Positions 39,309-47,748 of a stretch of 64,000 nucleotides of DNA are shown here, one piece after another. Under the pieces are notes generated by a model. It had not been told where the DNA came from, did not search any database, and saw only the letters and a program-made list of their open reading frames with translations. Made by a program: the position numbers and the translations under genes. This DNA is from Bifidobacterium mellis (GTDB lineage: Bacteria > Actinomycetota > Actinomycetes > Actinomycetales > Bifidobacteriaceae): positions 657,552-721,551 of the forward strand of contig NZ_KQ033885.1 in the NCBI RefSeq assembly GCF_000967265.1, given 5' to 3'. Position 1 is the stretch's first letter; each line of letters starts with the position of its first letter.

Positions 39309-40409
39309 ATGCGGCCACTTAGCTGGAAATCCGTCCTGAACTCCTTGGTGTCCGGTCGGCACCTGAGCGCGGATGAGGCCGAGTGGTGCATGAACGATTT
39401 GATGGACGGGCATGCCGACCCTGTCCAGGTGGGAGCCGCCCTGTCCATGCAGTCCGCCCTGGGACTGACCAGCCCGGAGGTCGAGGGGGCTGCCAAGGCC
39501 ATGGTGGGCCATGCGGTGCCGCTGAAGGTCAGCGGCGACGTGACCGACATCGTCGGCACCGGCGGCGATGGGGCGGCGACGGTCAACCTGTCTACGATGG
39601 GTGCCATCGTGGCTGCGGCTGCGGGGGTCAGGATCGTCAAGCACGGCAACCGGGCCGCATCCAGCAAGAGCGGCACTGCCGACTGTCTGGAACAGCTGGG
39701 TCTTCCCCTGGATCTGCCGCCCAAGGAGGTGGCTGCCATGGCGGATCGTTACGGCATCACCTTCGTCTTCGCCAAGACCTTCCACCCCGCCATGCGGTTT
39801 GCAGGGCCTGTCCGCTCGTCGCTGGGTATTCCGACCGTCTTCAACCTGCTGGGACCCCTGACCAACCCGGTCAACCCGCGCTATGTGGCCATAGGATGCG
39901 CCCAGCGCCAACTGAGCCCCATGATGGCCCAGGTCTATGCCTCTCGCGGTCAGGAGGGCATGGTCTACACCTCGGTCGAAGGCCTTGACGAGATGGCCCC
40001 GACCGGCCCGGTCTCCATCTGGGAGATTCACCAGGGCAAGGTGGAGGAACGCTCCTTTGACCCGACTCGCGAACTGGGTCTCGACCCGGTCAATCCGGAA
40101 GACCTACGCGGTGGCGATCCCGCCTTCAACGCCAGCGTCGTCAGGGACTTCCTGGCCGGCAAGTCGGTTCCTTCGCGTTCCACGGCCCTGCTCAATGCGG
40201 CCTCGGCCATCGTGGCCGACGGCACACAGATCGATGCCGGTCCCGAGGCCGACCTGAGCGTGCGGTTTGCCCAGGCCTACCAACTGGCTACCCAGGTTGT
40301 GGACCAGGGGAGGGCGGCCGACCTGCTGGCAGCCTGGATCCACGGAGCCCAGGAAGCGCAGTCCCGCTGCCGGCAAGAGGAACGGACACGCCGTCCTGTC
40401 CTGGTCTAG
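39309..40409 (+). CDS. trpD: Anthranilate phosphoribosyltransferase
   Basis: 366 aa. Second step of tryptophan synthesis: anthranilate + PRPP to phosphoribosyl-anthranilate. PRPP/Mg motifs DIVGTGGDGAATVNLSTMGA, KHGNRAASSKSGTAD and the FHPAMR anthranilate site are present. The ATG at 39309 fits the family N-terminus; AAGGAAAAGAG lies upstream. The gene stands alone here, away from other trp genes, after the secA terminator. Confidence 0.95.
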   Translation: MRPLSWKSVLNSLVSGRHLSADEAEWCMNDLMDGHADPVQVGAALSMQSALGLTSPEVEGAAKAMVGHAVPLKVSGDVTDIVGTGGDGAATVNLSTMGAIVAAAAGVRIVKHGNRAASSKSGTADCLEQLGLPLDLPPKEVAAMADRYGITFVFAKTFHPAMRFAGPVRSSLGIPTVFNLLGPLTNPVNPRYVAIGCAQRQLSPMMAQVYASRGQEGMVYTSVEGLDEMAPTGPVSIWEIHQGKVEERSFDPTRELGLDPVNPEDLRGGDPAFNASVVRDFLAGKSVPSRSTALLNAASAIVADGTQIDAGPEADLSVRFAQAYQLATQVVDQGRAADLLAAWIHGAQEAQSRCRQEERTRRPVLV

Positions 40410-40514
40410 GTTCGCGGTTGCAAAACCTGTTCGGACCCCGTTGGCTGATGTTCCTGCCAGTGGGGTCCGAACGTATTGGTGGCCTGGATATGCTGGATAT
40501 GGCGGCACTCGGCA

Positions 40515-41060
40515 TTATCGCCGGTAGTGCCGTTCGTCGTCATCGAAGAGCCCGCTTGAATCGTCGCGGAAGTTCTTCCGGTCGATGATCAGTCCTGCGA
40601 TGCCTATCAGCAGGAGCAGTCCCGCCAGCAGGCCGGTCAAGCCGGACCAGCGGGGGATCAATATGGTCAGGAAGAAGCAGATCAGGCCCAGCACCGTCAT
40701 GATCATGAAGGCCGCATGCCTTCTGCCCAGGTCGCTCAGATCGGGGTTGGGCGGCACAAAGTTCGACGACTGGTCCATGACCTCGTCGGTGTCCAGCCAG
40801 CTGCTGCCTTGGAAATCGCGCGGTCCGGAGCCGCCGACGAAGGAGTCGCGCTTCAGGTCCTCGGCCCTCAGCGCCGCCTTCTTCTCGGACTTTCGGGCCT
40901 TCTTTTCGAACTCCTTGGCCGTCCTGGACGATTCCAGGGAACCCAGCTCGTCAGCGTGCGAATTCAGGAAGTCCGCCCACTCCTCGTCCCCCTGTGAGGG
41001 CCCGGTTCCCGCCTCGCTGTTATACTGATTCCCGGCGTCGTTATGCTTGTGCTCGGTCAT
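40515..41060 (-). CDS. Uncharacterised two-pass membrane protein
   Basis: 181 aa. Residues 1-115 are soluble and charged, with a Lys/Glu/Ala-rich helical stretch (TAKEFEKKARKSEKKAALRA). Two membrane segments follow at about 117-135 (AAFMIMTVLGLICFFLTIL) and 139-159 (SGLTGLLAGLLLLIGIAGLI), then an acidic/Arg tail. I do not recognise a family. The chosen ATG at 41060 has TACGAT 6 nt upstream and no Shine-Dalgarno (leaderless type); the frame stays open far upstream but that part overlaps plsC. Its start is 48 bp from the divergent plsC start. Confidence 0.75.
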   Translation of the reverse strand: MTEHKHNDAGNQYNSEAGTGPSQGDEEWADFLNSHADELGSLESSRTAKEFEKKARKSEKKAALRAEDLKRDSFVGGSGPRDFQGSSWLDTDEVMDQSSNFVPPNPDLSDLGRRHAAFMIMTVLGLICFFLTILIPRWSGLTGLLAGLLLLIGIAGLIIDRKNFRDDSSGLFDDDERHYRR

Positions 41061-41108
41061 AGAACCATCGTAACCTCGGCCGCACGCATTCGCTACCAAG
41101 GAGTCTCT

Positions 41109-41804
41109 GTGCTGTACTGGTTCTTCGTCAAACTGCTCGGTCCGTTGGCGCGTATCTGGTTCAAACCGACCGTTGAAGGCACGGGGAACATTCCCAAGCA
41201 GGGGGCTGCCATCATCGCCTCCAACCATCTGGCCGTCATCGACGACGCCCTTCTGCCCATCACCTGCCCCAGGATGATCCACTTCATGGGCAAGGCCGAA
41301 TACTTCAACGGCAAGGGGATAAAGGGCAAGTTCAAGAAGTGGTGGTTCAGCTCGGTCGGAGTCTTCCCCGTCGACAGGTCGGGCGGCTCCAAGTCGCTGG
41401 GAGCCATGGAAACGGCACGTTCCATCCTTGAACACGGGCATATCTTCGGCATCCATCCGGAGGGTACGCGCAGCCCGGACGGCAGACTTTACCGTGGACA
41501 CACCGGGGCGGCGCGGCTGGCCTTCGAGACCGGAACGACAGTGGTGCCCACCGCCATCATCGGCACCCGGCAGCTTCAGGAGCCTGGCCACGTGCTTCCG
41601 CATAAGGGCAGGACCAAGGTCATCTTCGGCAAGCCCATCACCGTGCCCTACGTGCCGGTCAACAGCCTCACCCACGAGGAGATCCGCAACCTGACCGACC
41701 GCATCATGCAGGAGATTCAGGAGATGAGCGGGCAGCGCTACGTGGATGTGTATGCCCAGGTCATCAAGGCGCATGAAAACAAGGAAGAGCTGCCTGACGA
41801 CTGA
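41109..41804 (+). CDS. plsC: 1-acyl-sn-glycerol-3-phosphate acyltransferase
   Basis: 231-aa membrane-associated acyltransferase that makes phosphatidic acid. Catalytic motif NHLAVIDD (NHx4D) and the substrate motif HPEGTRSPDG are present. The GTG at 41109 is chosen because AAGGAG lies 5 nt upstream; a longer in-frame ATG at 41043 overlaps the divergent gene's start. Converges with the kinase gene downstream, whose stop is 18 bp away. Confidence 0.9.
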   Translation: MLYWFFVKLLGPLARIWFKPTVEGTGNIPKQGAAIIASNHLAVIDDALLPITCPRMIHFMGKAEYFNGKGIKGKFKKWWFSSVGVFPVDRSGGSKSLGAMETARSILEHGHIFGIHPEGTRSPDGRLYRGHTGAARLAFETGTTVVPTAIIGTRQLQEPGHVLPHKGRTKVIFGKPITVPYVPVNSLTHEEIRNLTDRIMQEIQEMSGQRYVDVYAQVIKAHENKEELPDD

Positions 41805-41821
41805 CCGCAGAGACAGGGTGG

Positions 41822-44053
41822 TCAGACCACAGTCAGGGTCACGACGGCCGGCGAACCGTCATCATTGACCACCTTGACCTGGGTGCCGGGGTTGGGGTCC
41901 TGGATTCGCACCGTGTGGGTCAGATTGCCCAGTGGCGCGGAGATGTTGACCTTGAGCCCGTATCCCTGCAGGATCTGTGTGGCCTCATCCTGGCTCTTGC
42001 CTTTCACGTCGGGCATGCTGATGAATTGCGGCCCCTTGGAGACCACCACGTTGACCGCATCGCCCCAGTGCAGCTGTTCCTGGGCCTGGTGGGAGGCGGA
42101 GATCACCTGGTTGCGGGGCACCGTGTCTGACCAGTCCTCGCTGTAGTTGACCTTGAGCCGGAGGGCTTCCAAGGCCGCCTTGGCATCATCCCTGGCCTTG
42201 CCGATGATGTCGGGCATGGCCACCGGCATCCGCCCCTTGGACAGGACCAGACTGACCTTGGTATCATGCCGGGTCCTGGTTCCCGGGGCCGGTTCCACCG
42301 AAATCGCCGCTCCCTCGGGAATATCCATGGAGTACTGGTCCTTGGAGGAGTCATGGTCGATCTTGTCGAACCCAGCCGCCTTCAGGGCTTGCAGGGGGTC
42401 CTTGCCGTTGGAGGTGTCCGGCATGAGGATGTCCTTGGGCACTGTGGCCTGGCGAATCCCCTTGGAGACCGTCAGGCTGAGGATGCCGCCCCGCTTGCTG
42501 ATATGGGCTCCGACGGTATCGGGATCCGCAGCCATGATGGCCCCTTTGGGCACCTGGTCGCTGAAGTCGTAGTCGGTGTCGACATCGATGCCTGCGACCT
42601 TGAGTGTGCTGGCGTACCTGGCGTAGTCGGCGCCGATGACCTTGCACTCCTGATTCTCGGGGCAGGAGATATCGTCCGGCTTGGGCAGGGCGACATAGCT
42701 GCCCGGACCCAGGTAGTACCACCAGGCGCCACCGCCGCCTCCGGCCAGGGCCAGCACCAGCAGAACCACCAGCGCGATGATCAGGCCCCGATGCCGGTGC
42801 TTGGGTTTGGCCGTTTCGGCACCTTGCTGCATGGTCTGGACGGAAGCCGGAACGAGGCCTGTATCGGCGGGGGATGCTGTCGGGTCCTGAGGCTGCAGGA
42901 CGGTTGTGGTTTCTGCCCGTGAGGGGGTGTCCACGTCGTTGAGCCGATAGCGCCTGGTCGCTGCGTCCGCATCATCGGTTTCGGGCGGGGCGGGCACATT
43001 CAGGACCGTGTCCGAATCCTCCGGGTCGGTTGCTGCAGCAATGGTCTGTGTGGCTGCGTCTTCGGAATCGTCGCTGGGTGCCGTGGCTGCCTGCCTTGGC
43101 GGTTCGGTCATCTCAGGGTTGGCGGACCCGGGCTGTCCGCTGGCTGCGGCTGCTGCGGCCGCTGGGGCTGTCGCAGGCAGCACGTAGTCCATGGCCTGCC
43201 GGTCCAGTCCCCTGACCACCTTCCTCAGGCCTTCCAGGGCCTTGCCTGCGTCGTCCGGGCGGTTTTCCGGTGAGCGGTCGGTAAGTCCGGAGACCAATGC
43301 GGCCACGGATGGGTCGATTCCCGGGCAGGCCTGGGCCAGGGAGGGGACGTCCTCGTGGACGTGCTTGAAGACGATGGTCACCGGGTTGTCGCTGGCGAAG
43401 GGGACCGTGCCGGTCAGCATCTCGTAGGCGATGATGCCCACGGCATAGAGGTCGCTCTGGGGGGAGGCCTCATTGTTCTCGATGGTTTCGGGGGCCAGGT
43501 AGGCGGCCGTGCCCATGAGCATGCCCGTGGAGGACAGGGTGGCCTGGGCGGCGGCGCGGGCCAGGCCGAAGTCGGTGATCTCCACGTGGCCGCGGTCGTT
43601 GATGAGGATGTTTTCCGGCTTGATGTCGCGGTGGATGACGCCGGCTCGGTGGGCGGAGGCCAGGCCGTCCAGTATTTCGCCCAGGATGCGCAGGGTCTCC
43701 TTCAGGGGATAGATGCCCTGCCGGGCCATGTCCCGCCGCAGGCTGATGCCGTGGACATACTCCATGACCAGGTAGTCCAGCCCCTGATCGACGCCCGTGT
43801 CGTAGACCTGGACGATGTGGGGGTTGGCGATGGCGGCCGCCGACCTGGCCTCCCGGCGGAAACGCTCCTCGAACTGGGCCCTGTGCGGGCCCTGGGCCAG
43901 CATGGTGTGCATGATCTTGACCGCCACATGCCTGGACAGCCGCAGATCCAGAGCCTCGTAGACCGTGGCCATGCCACCTTGCGCAATCTCGCGCAGAATG
44001 CGGTAGCGCCCGTCTATGATCCGGTCGCTGGTCCTCTCGTCCGCTTCACTCAT
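41822..44053 (-). CDS. Serine/threonine protein kinase with PASTA domains, PknL-like
   Basis: 743-aa membrane receptor kinase. Kinase domain at about 16-285: IAQGGMATVYEA, catalytic Lys46, HRDIKPENIL (141-150) and DFG at 161-163. A Thr/Pro/Ala-rich juxtamembrane linker (about 290-420) leads to one membrane segment (423-448) and about four extracellular PASTA repeats (453-743) that bind muropeptides in related kinases. The start at 44053 overlaps the stop of the prenyl synthase gene by 8 nt, so both are co-transcribed. Kinase beside a prenyl synthase recalls the mycobacterial idsA2–pknL neighbourhood; the exact orthologue is an inference. Confidence 0.9.
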   Translation of the reverse strand: MSEADERTSDRIIDGRYRILREIAQGGMATVYEALDLRLSRHVAVKIMHTMLAQGPHRAQFEERFRREARSAAAIANPHIVQVYDTGVDQGLDYLVMEYVHGISLRRDMARQGIYPLKETLRILGEILDGLASAHRAGVIHRDIKPENILINDRGHVEITDFGLARAAAQATLSSTGMLMGTAAYLAPETIENNEASPQSDLYAVGIIAYEMLTGTVPFASDNPVTIVFKHVHEDVPSLAQACPGIDPSVAALVSGLTDRSPENRPDDAGKALEGLRKVVRGLDRQAMDYVLPATAPAAAAAAASGQPGSANPEMTEPPRQAATAPSDDSEDAATQTIAAATDPEDSDTVLNVPAPPETDDADAATRRYRLNDVDTPSRAETTTVLQPQDPTASPADTGLVPASVQTMQQGAETAKPKHRHRGLIIALVVLLVLALAGGGGGAWWYYLGPGSYVALPKPDDISCPENQECKVIGADYARYASTLKVAGIDVDTDYDFSDQVPKGAIMAADPDTVGAHISKRGGILSLTVSKGIRQATVPKDILMPDTSNGKDPLQALKAAGFDKIDHDSSKDQYSMDIPEGAAISVEPAPGTRTRHDTKVSLVLSKGRMPVAMPDIIGKARDDAKAALEALRLKVNYSEDWSDTVPRNQVISASHQAQEQLHWGDAVNVVVSKGPQFISMPDVKGKSQDEATQILQGYGLKVNISAPLGNLTHTVRIQDPNPGTQVKVVNDDGSPAVVTLTVV

Positions 44054-45281
44054 GCTCGTCTTGTCCGGCCCTCTGCACCTCGGAGGCCTGACCGGCCTCG
44101 GCATCAATGGAAGATACATGTTCATGATACCCGGCGGTGGTGGCAAGCGGCAGGAAGCGTCGGCAGGCCTTGAGGAAGATCGCTCGGCCCTCTGCTGACA
44201 GCTGCAGAGCATCGGCCAGGGCCTGGGCTCGGGCCTGGGCTCGGGAGGACAGGCCGGCAATGCGTCGACGACTGGCTTCCACGGCCCCGCAGGAGCGCAT
44301 CAGGTCACGGACCATATCCACCTGGGCATCCTTGCGGCGTTCGGTCGGTGAATTGTAGAGTCGGCGGACCTCCTTGGCCTGACCAGGGCCGGCCATGGCC
44401 AGGGTGTCGGCCAGGAGGACGGTCCGCTTGCCCTCACGGATGTCGCCGCCCACGGGTTTGCCGGTGCGGCGGTCGTCGCCTGCCACATCCAGCAGATCGT
44501 CCGCCAGTTGGAAGGCCAGACCCAGATCCAGGCCCAGGGCGCGTACCGAATCTTTGTGCCCTTCCAGGTCTATTCCGGCAGCCAGCAGGCCCAGGGCCAG
44601 GGGGGCCATGGTGGTGTAGGAGGCGGTCTTCCAGGCCATGGTGTGCAGGGCCTGACTGCGCAGGCGTTCCGGATCGTCCAGTGGAGCCTCTTCCATACCC
44701 ATGTCCAGGATCTGGCCGGTGACCACGGCCGTCTGCATGGCTTGGAAGGCTCTGCCGATGGCCGATTCCTGAGGCAGGTCGGCAGCCGCCTGGAGGGCCA
44801 TGGTTGTGCTCAGTGATGCCAGCAGGTCGCCAAGGAGGATGCCCAGGCCGGTGCCACGGGCATCGGGGCCTGCGGGGAGCCGGTCGCTTGGATCGTTTCC
44901 GGCGGCCGACCGGCTCAGGGCCAGATGGGCGGCAGGACGGCCCCGACGACGGGGGGAGCCGTCGATGATGTCGTCGTGGACCAGGGCGCTGGTCTGATAG
45001 ACCTCCAAGGCGCAGGCAAGGTCCACTGCCGCCTGTTCACGGTCCGGATTCTGCTCGGATTCCAGAGCCCGCCAGACATCGCAGAGCAGGAGGGCGCGCA
45101 GTCGTTTGCCGCCACGGCCTGCCTCGATTGCCTGGTGGATGACCTCCTGCAAAGCCCCCTGTGAGGGGTTCTGATCCAGGGGATGGTCCAGTCCGGGCTC
45201 TGGAGCAGTCAGGTGGTCGCATTGGCTCCGGAGCAGTTCCTCCATGCGTTGTTCGACCCGTGCTGCAGTCACGCTCTTCAT
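44046..45281 (-). CDS. Polyprenyl (geranylgeranyl-type) diphosphate synthase
   Basis: 411-aa trans-prenyltransferase that condenses IPP onto allylic diphosphates for isoprenoid lipids. First Asp-rich motif VHDDIIDGSPRRRG and second motif QLADDLLDVAGDD are intact. Chain length is not readable with confidence. The ATG at 45281 has TAGGCT 7 nt upstream and only a weak TAAGG, so it may be leaderless. Its 3' end overlaps the kinase gene by 8 nt. Confidence 0.9.
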   Translation of the reverse strand: MKSVTAARVEQRMEELLRSQCDHLTAPEPGLDHPLDQNPSQGALQEVIHQAIEAGRGGKRLRALLLCDVWRALESEQNPDREQAAVDLACALEVYQTSALVHDDIIDGSPRRRGRPAAHLALSRSAAGNDPSDRLPAGPDARGTGLGILLGDLLASLSTTMALQAAADLPQESAIGRAFQAMQTAVVTGQILDMGMEEAPLDDPERLRSQALHTMAWKTASYTTMAPLALGLLAAGIDLEGHKDSVRALGLDLGLAFQLADDLLDVAGDDRRTGKPVGGDIREGKRTVLLADTLAMAGPGQAKEVRRLYNSPTERRKDAQVDMVRDLMRSCGAVEASRRRIAGLSSRAQARAQALADALQLSAEGRAIFLKACRRFLPLATTAGYHEHVSSIDAEAGQASEVQRAGQDEHE

Positions 45282-45319
45282 GCCTTAGAGCCTATCCGCA
45301 TATCTGCCCAGCAGGCAGG

Positions 45320-45349
45320 CTGCAAGGCCCATGGCTGCAAGGACCATGG
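45320..45349. repeat. Tandem 15-bp repeat upstream of the prenyl synthase gene
   Basis: ctgcaaggcccatgg is followed directly by ctgcaaggaccatgg (one mismatch). Each unit ends in palindromic CCATGG. It lies 39-68 bp upstream of the minus-strand start codon. Confidence 0.6.
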
Positions 45350-45472
45350 TGGATGGATGACCCCACTTGACCACATGATCGGCTGTGGCCTTCCTAACGG
45401 TTCCAGCTGGTTCAGGATGGTGCCCAGGCTCCCCGGACCACAGACCGGGAGCGGATGGGAGGCGATGACGGC

Positions 45473-46081
45473 ATGAACGATTCATATGAACACGGCATGA
45501 CAAAACTGGTGGAGAACTATCGAGAGGGTCGACGACGATGGGGCGTGGAAGATGCTGACAGGCGATGGCTCCAGCAACCCTTGACAGACTGGACTGCCGG
45601 CTTGAGGGGGCGGCAGCAGGCGCACCCGCCTCTGGACTCCGACTCGGCGGACCGTCTGGCTGTGGCCATCAAGGAAACCCTGGCCATACGCGACGGGCTG
45701 ATTCTGTCAATCCTGGCGCCTGAGCCTGGTCTGCATGCTGACCGGCTGCTGGACCTGTGTGTGCGTCCCAACGATGCGTCCAATGTGACGGTGCTCTGCA
45801 ACATTCTGGATGCGGTCTTCAAGGACCCTGCCACGCGGCCGGACCATCCGCGTTGCCGGGCCGGGCTGGCCATGCTTCAAGCCATAACTGATCAGGTTCC
45901 GCCGGGGTTTCGGTCCCAGCCCCTGGCGGTCGCGGCCTACGTCGACTGGTGGAATGGGGGATCCCGGGCATCCGGGTTCGCCGAGGAAGCTCTTTCCGAC
46001 GACCGCTCATGCAGTCTGGCCGCCATCGTCCTGGCTTTGATCGGCCGCGGCATCGAACCGGCCTGGAGGCAATCGGGCTGA
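45473..46081 (+). CDS. Uncharacterised protein with a DUF4192-like C-terminus
   Basis: 202 aa from the ATG at 45473. The C-terminal part (SQPLAVAAYVDWWNGGSRAS, LSDDRSCSLAAIVLALIGRG) resembles the end of DUF4192 proteins of actinobacteria; the N-terminal half matches nothing I recognise. No signal peptide or membrane segment. GGGAGG lies 11 nt upstream; starts at 45455 and 45497 are alternatives. It precedes the sigma factor gene on the same strand. Confidence 0.65.
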   Translation: MNDSYEHGMTKLVENYREGRRRWGVEDADRRWLQQPLTDWTAGLRGRQQAHPPLDSDSADRLAVAIKETLAIRDGLILSILAPEPGLHADRLLDLCVRPNDASNVTVLCNILDAVFKDPATRPDHPRCRAGLAMLQAITDQVPPGFRSQPLAVAAYVDWWNGGSRASGFAEEALSDDRSCSLAAIVLALIGRGIEPAWRQSG

Positions 46082-46194
46082 ATCGGGAATAATCGTCCCC
46101 CTGGGGTGGTTCACTTAGTGAGTCTAAGATTTGACCTTGCCATAGCTGTGCCTTGAAAGCAGTGTCGGCGGGTGGGATGATCCAGGAGGAGAAT

Positions 46195-47619
46195 TTGGCC
46201 ACGAAGGACACCAAGTCAGCCAAGACAGCCGCAGTGGATACCGGGAAGGGCCGGACCAGTTCAACCGCCGGCAAGACCAAGACCGCCACCAGGTCCAAGA
46301 CCAGCAGCAGCAAGGCGTCCCGCAAGACCGCAGCCCGCAAGACCGCCACTGCCAGCACTTCGACGGCCAAGACCAACCGTCGCCCGGCCTCCAAGACCAA
46401 GAAGAAGGTCGAAGAGGAGCCCATCCTGCAGCCGGAGGAGCAGGAGCCCGACGAGGACCTGCTCGAGGACCAGGAGGACGACGACCAGCTGGACAAGAGC
46501 GAGGATCAGCTGGAGGACGAGCCCGACGAGGACGATCAGGAGGAGGACGAGGCCCACCAGGTCGAGGATGAGGCCGAGGAGGACCGCAAGGCCGCCCATG
46601 CCCTCGCCGCCAAGGTCAAGGGCGCCTTCGTCGTCGACGATTCCGATGACGATGAGAATGTCACTCCCTCAGGCAACCCCAAGCGTCGTGTGGTCACCGC
46701 CGGCGCCACTGCCGATCCCGTCAAGGACTACCTCAAGCAGATCGGCCGCGTCAGCCTGCTGAACGCCGAACAGGAGGTGGACCTCTCAGAGCGTATCGAG
46801 GCCGGCCTCTATGCCCAGCATCTGCTGGACACCGAAGGCGATGGCATGGACTTCAAGCGCCGCCGCGAGCTCAAGTGGGCCGCCAACGACGGGAAGAAGG
46901 CCAAGGACCATCTGCTGGAGGCCAACCTGCGACTGGTGGTCTCCCTGGCCAAGCGATACACCGGCAGAGGCATGCTCTTCCTGGACCTGATCCAGGAAGG
47001 TAACCTGGGTCTGATCCGTGCGGTGGAGAAGTTCGACTACACCAAGGGCTACAAGTTCTCCACCTACGCCACCTGGTGGATTCGTCAGGCCATCACCCGT
47101 GCCATGGCCGACCAGGCCCGCACCATCCGTGTGCCCGTTCACATGGTCGAGGTCATCAACAAGCTCTCCCGCGTCCAGCGTCAGATGCTGCAGGACCTGG
47201 GTCGCGAGCCCACCCCCGACGAGCTGGCCCGTGAGCTGGACATGCCCGTCGAGAAGGTCCAGGAGGTCCAGAAGTACGGGCGCGAGCCCATCTCCCTGCA
47301 CACCCCTCTGGGCGAGGACGGTGACTCGGAGTTCGGCGATCTGATCGAGGACACCGACGCCATCGCCCCCTCGGATGCTGTGGCCTTCTCCCTGCTGCAG
47401 GAGCAGTTCCAGCAGGTGCTTGAGACCCTGAGCCCCCGCGAGGCCGGCGTCATCAAGATGCGTTACGGCCTGGAGGATGGGCAGCCCAAGACCCTGGACG
47501 ACATCGGCCGCGTATACGGGGTCACCCGTGAGCGCATCCGCCAGATCGAGTCCAAGACCATGTCCAAGCTGCGGCATCCTTCGCGCTCGCAGACCCTGCG
47601 TGACTTCCTGGATCAGTGA
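46195..47619 (+). CDS. rpoD: Principal RNA polymerase sigma factor (RpoD/HrdB/SigA)
   Basis: 474 aa. Lys/Ala/Thr-rich N-terminus, then an acidic segment (about residues 75-140), region 1.2 ([20 protein letters not shown]), region 2 ([38 protein letters not shown]), region 3 and region 4 HTH ([20 protein letters not shown]). The full regions 2.4 and 4.2 mark it as the housekeeping sigma. TTG at 46195 is preferred: AGGAGG lies 5 nt upstream, whereas the ATG at 46177 precedes that motif. Synteny sigma–parE–parC–sepH–DUF4193–dut matches other actinobacteria. Confidence 0.95.
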   Translation: MATKDTKSAKTAAVDTGKGRTSSTAGKTKTATRSKTSSSKASRKTAARKTATASTSTAKTNRRPASKTKKKVEEEPILQPEEQEPDEDLLEDQEDDDQLDKSEDQLEDEPDEDDQEEDEAHQVEDEAEEDRKAAHALAAKVKGAFVVDDSDDDENVTPSGNPKRRVVTAGATADPVKDYLKQIGRVSLLNAEQEVDLSERIEAGLYAQHLLDTEGDGMDFKRRRELKWAANDGKKAKDHLLEANLRLVVSLAKRYTGRGMLFLDLIQEGNLGLIRAVEKFDYTKGYKFSTYATWWIRQAITRAMADQARTIRVPVHMVEVINKLSRVQRQMLQDLGREPTPDELARELDMPVEKVQEVQKYGREPISLHTPLGEDGDSEFGDLIEDTDAIAPSDAVAFSLLQEQFQQVLETLSPREAGVIKMRYGLEDGQPKTLDDIGRVYGVTRERIRQIESKTMSKLRHPSRSQTLRDFLDQ

Positions 47620-47748
47620 CCTCTGCGCCCGGCGGGGAGGTCCGGATGCTGTCGAGGCCTCCTTGCTAGAAATGGTCATCGGTGCGTAAGCGACCGCCCA
47701 TGCGAGGACCCGTGTCCCCTGGGCGCCAAGAGGTGAACGGCGAGGTAA

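Noticed and set aside
40515-41774. Full 419-codon minus-strand frame for the two-pass membrane protein
   Set aside because: The first 238 codons overlap plsC on the other strand and have shadow composition; the start at 41060 is supported by a -10 element.
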